Shown piece after piece: positions 16,080 through 24,680 of a DNA stretch of 64,000 nt (its first letter is position 1; each line of letters begins with the position of its first letter). The position numbers were made by a program, and so were the translations under genes. The DNA lies in assembly GCA_047605645.1 (NCBI GenBank), contig JASGFJ010000021.1, forward strand, positions 23,088 to 87,087, given 5' to 3'. The DNA comes from UBA1309 sp047605645. Lineage in GTDB: Bacteria; Bacteroidota; Bacteroidia; Bacteroidales; Dysgonomonadaceae. The notes under the pieces are model-generated. The model saw only the letters and a program-made list of their open reading frames with translations. It was not told the origin of the DNA and made no database searches.

Positions 16080-19000
16080 CTATATGTTTTCTATGCCATT
16101 TTCCCGATATTCTTTCGGTGTACATCCATATTTACTCATAAACAATCTAAAGAATGTAGACCGATTGGAAAATCCTGATTTATAAATAATTTCATCAATT
16201 GTCATCTGACTTTTCAGTAACATTTTTTGAGCACATAACAAACGGCATTCCCGAATCATAAACGAGGGACTTTCAGCTCCCAGCTGAGATATTTTGCGAG
16301 ATAAATGCCTTGAACTCATATTAAGTTTTTCTGCTATGAATTGGTTCGAAAGTTCTGTTTCCGTTATATTTTTTTCGATAACATCGAGTACATCCGACAG
16401 GAACTTAACATTTTCTTTGTGCTCAAGCTTCCCTTTCTCAATAACAAATGCACTAATCGGAGAATCGAAATAATCTTTCAATGTATCTTTTACCGATAGA
16501 AGAGAAGAAACAGAGGCTTTCAGATAATTCGGGTCAAAAGGTTTAGCAATATACATCTGCGCTCCGGAATCCAAACCCGCAATTTGATCCTCAACAGAAT
16601 GCTTTGCGGAGATGAGAATCAGCGGAATATGCGAATATTTTTTGTTATTCTTGATTTCTTTAGCTAATTCTATTCCGTTATAGCCCGGCATCAGAACATC
16701 GCAAATAATGACATCCGGTATATGGATATTAAGTTGCTCAAACACCCATGTGGAGTCATCAACAGGAATCACATTATACTCATTTTTGAAAATATCACAG
16801 ATCAGCCATAAGATCTCTGCATCATCATCAATAACAAGCATTGTTTGCTTTCCTTTATCAAACTCATAATAAGGTATCTGAATATCTTCTTCTCGTTCAT
16901 AGTAATGCTTGACATCTCTTAGACTGTCATGAACTTTGATTGTAAGTCCGGATGTATTTTCGTCTATCTCCTTCGATGGTATTTCTATTGAAAACCGGGT
17001 ATTTACTCCAACTTCACTGGAAACGTCAATTCGCCCATTCAAGAGTTGTACCATATTATAAGAAATCGCAAGTCCTAACCCATTGCGATAAGAACCTTTA
17101 ATATTTTCTCTGTTTTCGAAATTATCAAGAATAGTATAACGATTGAAAATTTTACTCAAATCTTCTTCCTTGATCCCTTGTCCTGAATTTTGAATAGAGA
17201 AACAAAGCCTGTCGTCTGAATGCTTTGCCTCAATTTCGATCCGACCATTTTCATTCACATATTTAATCGCATTCGATATCAGGTTAATAAGAATAGTATA
17301 TAAGAAATTATAATCCGTATTCCAGTCTAATTTGCTCTGAATATTTTTCACGAATGTAATATTCTTCTCAGAAATAAGATTTTTAAACGAATCGCATATT
17401 TCTTCAATGACCGAATTAACATCAACCGATTCAATTTTGGGCTGCTGATTTCCGGTTTCTATTCGTCTGAATTCAATCAGGTTCTGAATTAAACGATTCA
17501 TTCTTTCCGCATTTCGTTGTATCAGCCTGGCATTTTCGACAACATAACTATCACTTTGCGAATACTTTATAATCCGATCACATGGCCCATAGATTAATGT
17601 CAGTGGACTACAAAACTCATGGGCTATGTTTGTAAAAAAGCGAAGCTTAGATTCATGAATATCTTCCTGATGCTGTTGTTGTAACTTATACAATGCCTTT
17701 CTTTTCTTTTTTATCTCTTTGACGTATGCAGCTCTGACAAGCATCGATATCAAGAAAAGGAATAAAATCGTATACAACGCATACGCCCAATTACTAGCAT
17801 ACCAGGGAGGAGTTATTCGGATTATAATGGTATATACAGGACTTTCGTAGCCACTTAATTTATTTCTATATTTTGCTTTTAAGGTATATGTTCCCGACGG
17901 AATACTTGTAAAAGAAATCTGATTTGAAAATCCGTTATTAATCCATTCCTTACTCAGTCCATCTAATTGATAATAATAATTATAGTCATTTCCATTAATG
18001 TAGTCGAGTGCAACCAACGATATTGAAAAAAAATTCTCCCTATAAGTTAGTTTTAGGTATTTCTGTCCATTATTCAGAGTGATGTAATCATTTATATTTT
18101 TTTGATTTCCAAAAATAGCCAGATTACTAAAAAGAATAGGAGGTTGATAAATTCCGGTAGAATCGCCGGTGTCATAAATGGTCACGAAGCCATTAATTCC
18201 TCCAAAATATAGAGAACCGCTATCCTCATCTTTAAAAGAGGCTCCATCGCTATATTCAAGAACCTGCAATCCATTAAATTGATTATAAGTATGTAAACTA
18301 TTTAGCTTTGTATTAAAACGAACGATTCCCCGATTTGTACTTAACCACAAATTGCCATTATTATCAGGAAGGAAAGAATGCACGGTGTTATTGGGAAGGC
18401 CATTGGTTTCATCAAACAAAGAGACTTTTCCCGAAGGAGTTTGTTTTATCAGTCCTAAACTAGTCCCTAACCACAAATTATTACCGGCATCACAGGCAAT
18501 CGCATAAATATCATTAGCGCTTTGGTTGTGAAAATGATTTTTATAATCAATATTCCGAAGTGTTTCTAAATTTCTGTTTTTGTTCAGGAAATAAGCTCCA
18601 TAACCTCTGTTTCCAAACCATAATCTTCCATTCCGTTGGTCATTATATAATGTAAAGAAATAATTCTGGAAATCAATTCCATTCAGAACCAATAACCTCT
18701 CAGAGGCTATGATTTGGGGCGTATGATTATGCCATCGCAAAGATAGTTTAACAATCCCCGTACCCACTGTTGCAAGCCAAAGTGTTGAATCATTTAGCTC
18801 ACAAATTCCATGAATGTACTTAACCGGTAACTTGTCGGCAATCAAATTCATTTTATGCATTGTTTTCTCATGAAAGGAATAGTAGGAAATCCCGCTTTCA
18901 GTGCCAATCCATAAGATATTGTGTTTACTTTTCTCAAATGCATAAACCTGGTTATCGGCAAGTTCGCTGTTTCCTGTAGTGAAATAACGAACCAAGTCAC

Positions 19001-20168
19001 TGTTCAACTCTCCATTGATTCCAAAATTAGGCACACACACTACCCCATCTCCTTTTGTGCCAATCCATAAAGTGTTGGCTGCATCTTTAAATAAAGCACG
19101 TACAGGTTTTTCTACACGTATGCCATTATTTCTAAATGTATACGACTGAATTTTGTATAATCCTTTCGAGAGCATATATACTCCTTGCCCGTCAGTTCCG
19201 ATCCAAATCAAATCCTGATATTTATCTTTCAACATACAAAAGACTCCGGATTTGATCCCAATATCTGAAATATTATATTTGTCGACCTTATCACTAGTGT
19301 AGGTTAACCGTATAACACCATTGGTTTTAAAACTTATGTAATAATCATCGTGATGTTTAATAATAGATGAAATAATTCCTCTCTCTTGAATTTCATCTTT
19401 CAGAGAATATACATATATCTTTTTATTGGTGAGGAAATTGAATTCGTAAAGGATATCCTTATCATCGACATAATAAATAACATCGGGCAATCCTTTCTCA
19501 TGAAAACAATATTTCATACGTCCAAAATCATTGGCTATCTGTTCATTTACCAATTTTATTTTCCCGTGTTCTCCCTGATTTATATTAAAACAGAAATTCT
19601 TTCCGTTTTTCTGAAAAATAAAAATCTTGTTCTGAGATGTAATCGTAAATCCGCTGATTTGCTGAAAGGTTACACCCGGTAAAGAAATTAATTCAAATAC
19701 TTTTGAGACTTTATTGTAACAATAGATTTTGTTACTTTCTTTAATAATAAAGATGCGATTATCTATATCTTTATCAATAAAATAAAGTCCTTTAAACTGA
19801 TCGAAGATTGTTATTTTTCCGGTTTTCTTATTCAGACGATTTAATCCATAATTGGTATACACCCATAAAATATTATCCTCAGCCTCGATAAGATTCTCAA
19901 TTATATTTCCCGACAAATTATGATTATTGTTAGATGGTTTGAATAAATGAGGGTGCAACCCATTGAAAAGATTTAGACCATCGCAAGTCCCAAACCAGAC
20001 ATATCCTTCTCTATCTTGAAGAATAGACAAAATTGCACTATTTGATAATCCATCGCGATTTGTTATTTGTCGAATGTTGTTCGCATTAGCAAAAACGACG
20101 CAAAATAGAAGTCCTAAAATGAGATAAATCTTTGAAGAGTAATAATACAACATGGTGAATCGTTTCAT
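16080..20168 (-). CDS. Hybrid two-component system sensor/regulator (HTCS)
   Basis: A 1362-residue one-protein two-component regulator that senses a breakdown oligosaccharide in the periplasm and activates a PUL. In order: a signal/anchor helix (about 10-28), two-bladed-propeller sensor repeats (reg_prop type, about 35-680, e.g. LQDREGYVWFGTCDGLN), a Y_Y_Y domain (about 690-755), a membrane helix (about 765-790), histidine kinase with His850 in AHEFCSPL, an ATPase domain (NGLGLAISYN), a receiver with Asp1157 in IICDVLMPG, and a C-terminal AraC helix-turn-helix. It is divergent from GH76 at 20440 and is the obvious regulator of the mannan locus. Confidence 0.95.
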   Translation of the reverse strand: MKRFTMLYYYSSKIYLILGLLFCVVFANANNIRQITNRDGLSNSAILSILQDREGYVWFGTCDGLNLFNGLHPHLFKPSNNNHNLSGNIIENLIEAEDNILWVYTNYGLNRLNKKTGKITIFDQFKGLYFIDKDIDNRIFIIKESNKIYCYNKVSKVFELISLPGVTFQQISGFTITSQNKIFIFQKNGKNFCFNINQGEHGKIKLVNEQIANDFGRMKYCFHEKGLPDVIYYVDDKDILYEFNFLTNKKIYVYSLKDEIQERGIISSIIKHHDDYYISFKTNGVIRLTYTSDKVDKYNISDIGIKSGVFCMLKDKYQDLIWIGTDGQGVYMLSKGLYKIQSYTFRNNGIRVEKPVRALFKDAANTLWIGTKGDGVVCVPNFGINGELNSDLVRYFTTGNSELADNQVYAFEKSKHNILWIGTESGISYYSFHEKTMHKMNLIADKLPVKYIHGICELNDSTLWLATVGTGIVKLSLRWHNHTPQIIASERLLVLNGIDFQNYFFTLYNDQRNGRLWFGNRGYGAYFLNKNRNLETLRNIDYKNHFHNQSANDIYAIACDAGNNLWLGTSLGLIKQTPSGKVSLFDETNGLPNNTVHSFLPDNNGNLWLSTNRGIVRFNTKLNSLHTYNQFNGLQVLEYSDGASFKDEDSGSLYFGGINGFVTIYDTGDSTGIYQPPILFSNLAIFGNQKNINDYITLNNGQKYLKLTYRENFFSISLVALDYINGNDYNYYYQLDGLSKEWINNGFSNQISFTSIPSGTYTLKAKYRNKLSGYESPVYTIIIRITPPWYASNWAYALYTILFLFLISMLVRAAYVKEIKKKRKALYKLQQQHQEDIHESKLRFFTNIAHEFCSPLTLIYGPCDRIIKYSQSDSYVVENARLIQRNAERMNRLIQNLIEFRRIETGNQQPKIESVDVNSVIEEICDSFKNLISEKNITFVKNIQSKLDWNTDYNFLYTILINLISNAIKYVNENGRIEIEAKHSDDRLCFSIQNSGQGIKEEDLSKIFNRYTILDNFENRENIKGSYRNGLGLAISYNMVQLLNGRIDVSSEVGVNTRFSIEIPSKEIDENTSGLTIKVHDSLRDVKHYYEREEDIQIPYYEFDKGKQTMLVIDDDAEILWLICDIFKNEYNVIPVDDSTWVFEQLNIHIPDVIICDVLMPGYNGIELAKEIKNNKKYSHIPLILISAKHSVEDQIAGLDSGAQMYIAKPFDPNYLKASVSSLLSVKDTLKDYFDSPISAFVIEKGKLEHKENVKFLSDVLDVIEKNITETELSNQFIAEKLNMSSRHLSRKISQLGAESPSFMIRECRLLCAQKMLLKSQMTIDEIIYKSGFSNRSTFFRLFMSKYGCTPKEYRENGIENI

Positions 20169-20187
20169 AAGGTTTTATTTATCACAA

Positions 20188-20195
20188 CAAATATA
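20188..20195 (-). promoter_or_regulatory. Candidate -7 box for the HTCS gene
   Basis: TATATTTG on the minus strand, 20 nt before the HTCS ATG, which implies a very short leader. No matching -33 box is obvious. Confidence 0.4.
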
Positions 20196-20334
20196 ATGAT
20201 ATTGCACTTTCCTCATCCGGCTTGCGCTATGTAATTAAATGTTGAGAAGTCTCGAATTTAGACAATATAGTATCAATTCAGGACATTTACAAAAAACAGA
20301 TAGAATGACTTCTTTCCGATCATAAAACAACTTC

Positions 20335-20342
20335 TATTTTTG
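20335..20342 (+). promoter_or_regulatory. Candidate -7 box for the GH76-GH125 unit
   Basis: TATTTTTG (TAnnTTTG) lies 98 nt before the GH76 ATG. TTTC at 20313-20316 is a weak -33 candidate with an 18-nt spacer. Confidence 0.4.
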
Positions 20343-20439
20343 TATCAGTTCTATTTTCGATTTAATCCATATTATTTTCTGATATGAATAGAAAATTAGG
20401 GGATTAAAAATCCATAGATTTAATGAAAAACAGAAAAAC

Positions 20440-21660
20440 ATGAAAGCCCTAACAAGCCATACCACATACACGATGATTTTATTGTTCATCCTCCTTACAC
20501 TGTCTTTGCCGGTAGAGAGTAAGGACAAAATACCCTGTTCTGATTCAAATTTAGAAAAAGCCAGACAAACATTAAATTCGCTATACAAATACTATTCAAA
20601 TACAAACCCGAACCTCTTGCGAGAAAATTATCCACCCGCTGCTGATTCTAAAGTTACATACCTGGCAAGCGAACAACCGGACATACCTAATGAATATTCC
20701 TATCTATGGCCTTACTCAGGCGTTTTCTCGGCTGTGACTGCATTGTACATCACCTCGGGAGAGCAATATTATAAAGACTTGCTATTAAAAAAAGCCTTGC
20801 CCGGATTGAACGAGTATTTGGATAAAAAGAGAATCCCGACAGCTTATTCATCGTATATTATTTCGGCACCCGTTTCTGATAGATTTTATGATGACAACCT
20901 GTGGATAGGAATTGATTTTATCGATTTATATATATATACCCATGATAACCGCTTTTTGGATAAAGCCAAAATGGTCTGGAAATTTATTGAAAGTGGTACA
21001 GATAAAGTTCTCGGAGGAGGAATTTATTGGTGTGAACAGAAAAAAGAGAGCAAGAATACCTGTTCAAATGCCCCTGCCGCAGTTCTGGCTTTAAAATTAT
21101 ACCGGGCAACTCAGGATTCGTCTTTTCTGTTCAAAGGTAAGGAATTATATGATTGGACAAAAAAACATTTACAAGATCCTGAAGATTACCTATACTATGA
21201 CAACATCAACCTACATGGGAATGTTGACAAAAAGAAATATTCTTACAATAGCGGACAGATGATGCAAGCCGCAGCATTGCTTTATATAATAACAAAAGAC
21301 ACAAAATATTTGAATGAGTGTAAGAATATAGCCGCAGCATCCTATAGCTATTTCTTTTCTGCAACGTCAGGCAACTCAGAGAAATACCGGATTTTAAATG
21401 ATGGCAACATCTGGTTTGCCGGTATTATGCTGCGTGGTTACATCGAGCTTTATCATATTAATAAAGAAGACACTTACATAAAAGCTTATTGTTCCAATCT
21501 AAGTTCTGCATGGAATCAGATGAGAGATCAGAATGGGTTATTCAATACCGACTGGAACAAAAAAAAAGAGGATTCAACCAAATGGCTACTAACGCAGGCT
21601 GCTTTTGTTGAAATGTACGCACGTTTAGCAGAATTAAGTAAACTTATAAATTCTAAATAA
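20440..21660 (+). CDS. GH76 glycoside hydrolase, probable endo-alpha-1,6-mannanase
   Basis: A 406-residue GH76 enzyme with an N-terminal Sec signal (about 1-27, MILLFILLTLSLPVES). GH76 enzymes cut the alpha-1,6-mannan backbone internally. The (alpha/alpha)6-barrel features are visible, including the catalytic Asp pair at Asp151-Asp152 in YDDNLWIGIDF, and GGGIYWC and SYNSGQMMQAAALL further on. There is no lipobox and no T9SS domain, so a periplasmic location is most likely. The gene heads an operon with GH125 (9-nt gap) and is divergent from the HTCS gene. Compared with the modular GH76 at 46445 it is the bare catalytic form. Confidence 0.88.
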   Translation: MKALTSHTTYTMILLFILLTLSLPVESKDKIPCSDSNLEKARQTLNSLYKYYSNTNPNLLRENYPPAADSKVTYLASEQPDIPNEYSYLWPYSGVFSAVTALYITSGEQYYKDLLLKKALPGLNEYLDKKRIPTAYSSYIISAPVSDRFYDDNLWIGIDFIDLYIYTHDNRFLDKAKMVWKFIESGTDKVLGGGIYWCEQKKESKNTCSNAPAAVLALKLYRATQDSSFLFKGKELYDWTKKHLQDPEDYLYYDNINLHGNVDKKKYSYNSGQMMQAAALLYIITKDTKYLNECKNIAAASYSYFFSATSGNSEKYRILNDGNIWFAGIMLRGYIELYHINKEDTYIKAYCSNLSSAWNQMRDQNGLFNTDWNKKKEDSTKWLLTQAAFVEMYARLAELSKLINSK

Positions 21661-21669
21661 TATATTTGT

Positions 21670-23163
21670 ATGAGAAAAAGACATCTCTATGCCTGTGCAA
21701 CACTTTCAGCTCTTTTCTTTATAGACAAGGCTTATGCCACAGATTTTACCATTGCAAAAGACAATCTGACTGTAGAAACAAAAAAGGATTTTAAGGAAAT
21801 TCCTGATTATTCAAGGACAAACAGACCTCCCAAGGACAAACGATTGTTTACTTCAGATGCTGTGGATAAGGAAATAATGCGTATAAAAAAGATATTGAGG
21901 AATCAGAAGCTTGCCTGGATGTTTGAGAATTGTTTTCCAAATACATTAGACACAACCATCCGCTATTATAAAACGAACGGAGAAGATGATACATTGGTTT
22001 ACACCGGAGATATCCATGCAATGTGGCTCCGCGATTCCGGAGCACAAGTCTGGCCTTACATCCAATTGGCTTCTAAAGATGAAAAATTACGGAAAATGCT
22101 GGCCGGAGTGATTCGCCGTCAATTCAAATGTATTCTTATTGATCCTTACGCAAATGCATTTCTTGACCCTCACGATCCGAATCCGGATCATAACTGGATG
22201 ACGGATATGACAGATATGAAACTCGAATTGCATGAACGAAAATGGGAGATCGATTCGCTTTGTTATCCTATCCGTTTAGCATACGCATACTGGAAAAAAA
22301 CGGGTGACACCAGTGTTTTTGATGAAGAATGGCTGAAAGCATTAGAAAACATCCTGAACACATTTCACGAACAGCAAAGAAAGAAAGGAAACGGCCCTTA
22401 TACTTTCAAAAGAAAAACAGACAGGGCTTTGGATACACTGAATAATGATGGATTAGGAGCTCCGGTCAATCCGGTTGGACTCATTGTCTCTTCATTCAGA
22501 CCTTCTGATGACGCGACAACTCTGCAATTTCTGATTCCTTCAAATTTTTTCGCGGTCAGTTCTCTACGTAAAGCTTCTGAAATTTTGAAAAAAGTAAATG
22601 GGAAAAATGAGCTGGCCAAACAATGTGACGATTTGGCTTTGGAAGTAGAAACAGCATTAAAAAAACACGCGACCTACAACCATCCGAAATATGGCAAAAT
22701 CTATGCTTACGAAGTCGATGGATTTGGAAACCATTTCTTAATGGATGATGCAAATGTCCCCAGTCTTTTAGCGATGCCTTATTTGGGGGATATAGATGTA
22801 AATGACCCAATCTATCAAAACACGAGAAAATATCTCTGGAGCAAAGACAATCCATACTTCTTTAAAGGAACTGCAGCCGAAGGAATCGGAGGGCCGCATG
22901 TCGGCTATGATATGATTTGGCCCATGAGCATCATGATGAAAGCGTTTACAAGCCGGAATGATACGGAAATTAAGGAATGTATAGAAACCATTATGAGAAC
23001 AGATGCCAATACCGGATTTATTCATGAATCGTTTAATAAAAACAATCCTGAAGAATTCACAAGATCTTGGTTTGCCTGGCAAAATTCTTTGTTTGGAGAA
23101 TTAATTATAAAGCTTGTAGATGAAGGAAAACTCGACTTACTGAATAGTATAAACGTTCAATAA
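21670..23163 (+). CDS. GH125 exo-alpha-1,6-mannosidase
   Basis: A 497-residue GH125 enzyme, an exo-acting alpha-1,6-mannosidase that trims the backbone oligosaccharides made by GH76. The signal peptide is about residues 1-23 (ending AYA). Family-typical blocks are FENCFPNTLDTT, YTGDIHAMWLRDSGAQVWPY, LIDPYANAFL, FRPSDDATTLQFLIPSN, NPYFFKGTAAEGIGGPHVG and ESFNKNNPEEFTRSWFAWQNSLFGEL (in parts). There is no lipobox, so the periplasm is expected. It is translationally close to GH76 upstream. Confidence 0.93.
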   Translation: MRKRHLYACATLSALFFIDKAYATDFTIAKDNLTVETKKDFKEIPDYSRTNRPPKDKRLFTSDAVDKEIMRIKKILRNQKLAWMFENCFPNTLDTTIRYYKTNGEDDTLVYTGDIHAMWLRDSGAQVWPYIQLASKDEKLRKMLAGVIRRQFKCILIDPYANAFLDPHDPNPDHNWMTDMTDMKLELHERKWEIDSLCYPIRLAYAYWKKTGDTSVFDEEWLKALENILNTFHEQQRKKGNGPYTFKRKTDRALDTLNNDGLGAPVNPVGLIVSSFRPSDDATTLQFLIPSNFFAVSSLRKASEILKKVNGKNELAKQCDDLALEVETALKKHATYNHPKYGKIYAYEVDGFGNHFLMDDANVPSLLAMPYLGDIDVNDPIYQNTRKYLWSKDNPYFFKGTAAEGIGGPHVGYDMIWPMSIMMKAFTSRNDTEIKECIETIMRTDANTGFIHESFNKNNPEEFTRSWFAWQNSLFGELIIKLVDEGKLDLLNSINVQ

Positions 23164-23480
23164 GAAAGTATTTCAAATTATTTACATGATACAAATTGCA
23201 GACAATAAATAGAACATAGATTCTTTTATTGACACAGTCTTATTTACAGTTTCAGATCCATTTTAGGTATAAGTAGTTCAACAAAATTAGTTTCATGTAT
23301 CTAATTTTACATATTGTTATATCGCTATTACAAAGTTAACTAAAATGATATAGCTTATTTTGTTTACGCTACTTAGCTGGAATTTCCATTTCAAACATAG
23401 GAACTATTTTCAAAATATCATACATATACTTACAACTAATTATGAACATTCACTTCAGAAAAGAATTAAATAAAAACATC
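23164..23480. other. AT-rich intergenic spacer
   Basis: About 320 nt with no gene and no clear terminator. It is very AT-rich and probably holds the promoter of the phosphatase-fold gene, but no confident -7/-33 pair was found. Confidence 0.4.
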
Positions 23481-24398
23481 ATGAAAAGATTTTCGCTCTT
23501 ACTCTTTGGCTTTATCTCTTGTTTACAGCTTATCCTTGCACAAAACATAACTGTTGCAACCTATAACGTTCGTTATGACAATGAAGAAGATGCAAGACGC
23601 GGGGATGGATGGAAAAACAGATGTCCGGTTCAGGTAAAAATGATTCTTTTTAACGACATAGACATTCTGGGAACTCAGGAGGTTTTAAACAACCAGTTGT
23701 TAGATCTGCAAAAAGGACTTCCGGAATACGAATATATCGGTGTTGGAAGAGATGACGGGAAGACAAAAGGCGAATATGCCCCTATTTTTTACAAGAAAAG
23801 TAAATTTAGGTTATTGGATTCGGGACATTTCTGGCTTTCTGAACACGAAGGTTATCCGAATAAAGGATGGGATGCTGTTTTACCCCGTATTTGCACCTGG
23901 GGAAAATTCGAAGTCAAGGAATCGGGAAAAGAACTTTGGTTTTTCAACCTGCACATGGATCACGTTGGAACGGAAGCCCGGTCACAAAGTGCAAAACTTG
24001 TTCTGAAAAAGATCAAAGAGATGTGCAATAATGCACCCGTAATCCTAACTGGAGATTTTAATGTAGACCAGACATCTGAAAGCTATCGGTTACTTGCCGA
24101 ATCAGGTGTACTCTTCGATTCATACAATGTTACAAAACTCCGATATGCCACAAATGGGACCTTCAATGCATGGAGTACAAGTAATTTTACAGAAAGCAGA
24201 ATTGACCATATTTTTGTTTCGAAAAACTTAACGGTAGAAAGATATGGAATACTGACCGACACTTATCGTTCTGCCGGAGAAAATTCGAAAGAAACACACG
24301 AAGGTGATTTTCCGGTTGACCTGAAAGTGAAAAATTATATTGCTCGACTGCCTTCCGATCACTTTATGGTCAAAACCGGTATTTTTCTAAAAAAATAA
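23481..24398 (+). CDS. Endonuclease/exonuclease/phosphatase-family protein, exported
   Basis: A 305-residue protein of the EEP (DNase I-like) superfamily with a Sec signal peptide (MKRFSLLLFGFISCLQLILAQ, as two parts). Motifs are complete: ATYNVRYDN at the N-terminus, GTQEV (metal-binding Glu), FNLHMDHVG, LTGDFNVD, SRIDHIFVS and LPSDHFMV with the catalytic His. Exported EEP proteins in Bacteroidota PULs act as sugar phosphatases or phosphodiesterases rather than nucleases. In a mannan locus, removal of mannose phosphate groups is a plausible role, inferred from context. The ATG at 23481 is chosen over 23442 because it begins the signal peptide. Confidence 0.85.
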   Translation: MKRFSLLLFGFISCLQLILAQNITVATYNVRYDNEEDARRGDGWKNRCPVQVKMILFNDIDILGTQEVLNNQLLDLQKGLPEYEYIGVGRDDGKTKGEYAPIFYKKSKFRLLDSGHFWLSEHEGYPNKGWDAVLPRICTWGKFEVKESGKELWFFNLHMDHVGTEARSQSAKLVLKKIKEMCNNAPVILTGDFNVDQTSESYRLLAESGVLFDSYNVTKLRYATNGTFNAWSTSNFTESRIDHIFVSKNLTVERYGILTDTYRSAGENSKETHEGDFPVDLKVKNYIARLPSDHFMVKTGIFLKK

Positions 24399-24680
24399 AC
24401 CGGCTATAAGTCATCGTCCAATCTTTTGTTCTCTGAGACTCTTTGTCAGCAGAGAATAGACTATCATTTCATAAAAGAACAGTTGTCTCTCCGTTCTATT
24501 TATTGAAAAAAATAAAATCAGAAGAGAAACAATAAAGCAAAGAAAGAGATGATAATCAATGTTTAATTTGCAATATTGAAAGGCATACTCCATGCAATAC
24601 AAAAGTAATTATGTAATAAAATAATACTTAGGCATATTTATTCTTGAAAAAATTTATTTAACCGAAGATACCGAATCATT
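24399..24680. other. Intergenic spacer before the GH92 pair
   Basis: About 280 nt, AT-rich, with no gene. A short inverted repeat (TTCTCTG near 24429 / CAGAGAA near 24450) could be a weak hairpin. No promoter could be assigned. Confidence 0.35.
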
